From NCBI GenBank assembly GCA_937894825.1, contig CALCQT010000206.1, positions 1-7,101 on the forward strand: DNA of 7,101 nucleotides, read 5' to 3'. The translations under genes were made by a program, and so were the position numbers. How positions within the stretch are numbered: position 1 is the first letter of the stretch; every line of letters starts with the position of its first letter. The notes under the pieces were generated by a model. It ran no database searches. It was not told the DNA's origin and saw nothing but the letters and a program-made list of their open reading frames with translations. Shown piece after piece: positions 6,007 through 7,101 of this stretch. The stretch is from an uncultured Anaerolineaceae bacterium (lineage in GTDB: Bacteria > Chloroflexota > Anaerolineae > Anaerolineales > Anaerolineaceae).

Positions 6007-6060
6007 GGATGCATAACCTCTCTGAATATTGATCGGTTCCAGTAGCAAAAGTAGAATTAT

Positions 6061-6100
6061 CCACCTCCGGTGGGTCGGGCGATCATTGATCGCCCCTACA
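6061..6100. repeat. Intergenic double-hairpin repeat element (REP/MITE-like)
   Basis: Two adjacent hairpins: CCACC-TCC-GGTGG (6061-6073), and GGGCGATC-ATT-GATCGCCC (6077-6095) followed by CTACA. Read on the minus strand the second part is TGTAGGGGCGATC...GATCGCCC. From memory, sequences of the form GTAGGGGCGAT-ATCGCCC are scattered through intergenic regions of Chloroflexota and some other phyla. There is only one copy here, so dispersal cannot be shown. It lies in the spacer between the WD40 gene and the GntR gene and might also slow or end transcription from the upstream gene. Confidence 0.6.
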
Positions 6101-6132
6101 TTCACACATCGTTTGATGGATTATTTTACTTT

Positions 6133-6157
6133 TGGCGCCCATCTCTTTATGGCGCCA
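6133..6157 (-). other. Hairpin spanning the WD40 stop codon
   Basis: TGGCGCC (6133-6139) and GGCGCCA (6151-6157) form a 7-bp stem with an 11-nt loop containing the stop codon of the WD40 gene. No T-tract follows on the minus strand (the bases after it are AAAGTAAAATAA), so it is at best a weak terminator or an mRNA 3'-end stabiliser. Confidence 0.3.
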
Positions 6158-7101
6158 GAATTCCCAGCAGATAGATCACGCCGCCCGAAGCAAGCGCCAG
6201 AATTTTTCCATCGGGCGATAGCTCATACAGGTTCCCATAGGACGGGATCGGCTCTCCGGCGGCGGCCAGTCCGATGAATGCTGCGCCGCTTACGCCCACT
6301 TCCCAAGCCTGCAGGCCAAATCCGTTGCCGGAGATCAGCAGTCGTCCGTCGGGTGAAACGACTGGCGCTGTCAGCGCCCCGGTTCCGTACGGCGAGCGGA
6401 TTCCGCTTGCGCTCAGGGTTATGCGGCCGTTGGAGTCCAGTGTTCCGATGACTTTGCTCCCGTCATTGTTGCTGTATCCCACAAAGGTCCGCCCATCCTG
6501 CCCCAGCGAGGTCAGCGTGACGCTTCCGCCGCCGATCTGCGTTTCCTCTTCGCTTTCCAGGTTCCATAAAATCTGGTTGGTGATATAGCCTGTGAGCGGA
6601 GATGGATAGGCCATCGCGACATAGATCACAGATTGACTGTCAGATAGAACGGCGAGCAGCTCGATCCGCCAGTTTCCCTCTCCCAAGGCGTGCGTTTCGA
6701 TCAGCGCACCATCCGCGACCTGCCAGCGCCGCAGCGTGTTGTCATCCGCGGAGGAGACCAGCCACCGGCCATCCGGTGAAAAAGCGATCCGGTTCACGCG
6801 CGCGCTGTGCCCGGTCAGGACATGCAGCGCCTCCCCGCTTTTGGCGTCCCACAGGCGGATGGTCTGGTCGTCCGAGGCAGTCGCGATGACCGCGCCATCC
6901 GGTGAAACCAGGGCCTGATTGACGACTGCGCTGTGACCGCTGAGCGTCAAGGCCAATGCCCCATTCGGAATGGTGTGAACCTCTGCGCTGCCATCCGGAA
7001 AACCGCCGTAGACAAGCCGGCTGCTGTCAGGAGAGAAACCCGCACCGGTGTCACTGTTCCCAACCGTTTCCCCACGGAAAACCGCCGTTTCATCGCCATC
7101 A
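6147..7101 (-). CDS. WD40 beta-propeller protein, C-terminal part (5' end outside window)
   Basis: The minus-strand frame is open from the right edge to TAA at 6149-6147, giving 317 visible residues with no convincing start. Two canonical WD40 repeats are clear: GHSAVV...VSPDGAVIATASDDQTI then RLWD, and GHSARVNRIAFSPDGRWLVSSADDNTL then RRWQ. Further blades are degenerate: GFSPDSSRLVYGG before them, and VVSPDGRLLISGNGFGLQAW and ELSPDGKILALASGG after them, with a divergent blade of about 90 residues between. The propeller ends at the C-terminus, with the final strand VIYLLGILAP closing it. Such domains are protein-interaction scaffolds, often fused to a signal peptide, kinase or NTPase domain, but any N-terminal partner lies beyond the edge. 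A TTG at 6956 could be scored as a start, but coherent WD40-like sequence continues upstream of it. Cellular location and role are unknown. Confidence 0.85.
   Translation of the reverse strand, partial: DGDETAVFRGETVGNSDTGAGFSPDSSRLVYGGFPDGSAEVHTIPNGALALTLSGHSAVVNQALVSPDGAVIATASDDQTIRLWDAKSGEALHVLTGHSARVNRIAFSPDGRWLVSSADDNTLRRWQVADGALIETHALGEGNWRIELLAVLSDSQSVIYVAMAYPSPLTGYITNQILWNLESEEETQIGGGSVTLTSLGQDGRTFVGYSNNDGSKVIGTLDSNGRITLSASGIRSPYGTGALTAPVVSPDGRLLISGNGFGLQAWEVGVSGAAFIGLAAAGEPIPSYGNLYELSPDGKILALASGGVIYLLGILAP

Noticed and set aside
6041..6054. AGTAG direct repeat (AGTAGCAAAAGTAG) upstream of the GntR gene as a regulator binding site
   Set aside because: YtrA-type repressors bind inverted repeats. 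Two 5-bp direct copies are too little to support an operator.
6007..6105. 33-residue N-terminal extension of the GntR regulator from ATG 6105
   Set aside because: The extra residues come from the hairpin repeat and spacer. The family start MDHLFDENQPIYLQI with a ribosome binding site fits ATG 6006.
6956..6956. TTG 6956 as the start of a complete WD40 gene
   Set aside because: Sequence upstream in the same frame (GFSPDSSRLVYGG) is another WD40-like blade and the frame stays open to the window edge.

Overview
The window is bacterial chromosomal DNA of moderate GC content, carrying several independent short transcription units. Three weak clues suggest Chloroflexota, perhaps Anaerolineae: a WD40 propeller protein with Chloroflexota-like GH...SPDG...LWD repeats, an intergenic element containing a GTAGGGGCGAT...ATCGCCC hairpin of a kind I recall from that phylum, and a class I ribonucleotide reductase under a B12 riboswitch. 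No rRNA or marker gene confirms this, so the taxonomic call is tentative.

Left part (1-2400, minus strand): the first 720 codons of a class I ribonucleotide reductase large subunit (NrdA), running off the left edge. Its 5' leader of about 210 nt holds an extended -10 promoter (2380-2388), a compact cobalamin riboswitch core (2288-2356) and a strong intrinsic terminator (2173-2204) that abuts the Shine-Dalgarno sequence. The layout reads as B12-dependent premature termination of a B12-independent reductase. This makes sense if the cell also has a B12-dependent class II enzyme elsewhere.

Middle (2400-3204, plus strand): an AT-rich island with a toxin-first HigB/HigA-type toxin-antitoxin pair. 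Its TTGATT-16-TATAAT promoter is overlapped by a perfect 20-bp palindrome, the probable autoregulatory operator. The pair converges on the next operon with only 9 bp between the stop codons.

Right part (6006 down to 3214, minus strand): a tightly packed four-gene operon encoding a short YtrA-type GntR regulator, two different six-helix ABC permeases and an ABC ATPase. The junctions are a 4-bp ATGA overlap, a 9-bp gap and a 10-bp gap. The regulator presumably controls its own transporter; the substrate cannot be read from the sequence. The ATPase has Asn where the switch (H-loop) histidine is expected.

Far right (6007-7101): a 140-bp spacer carrying a double-hairpin repeat element, then the C-terminal 317 residues of a WD40 propeller protein on the minus strand that enters from beyond the right edge.

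The best candidates for a closer look are the compact B12 riboswitch on nrdA, the ATPase with the altered H-loop in an unassigned YtrA-linked transporter, and the promoter/operator overlap with a nearly leaderless toxin mRNA. I see no phage genes, CRISPR array, tRNA, rRNA or insertion sequence.
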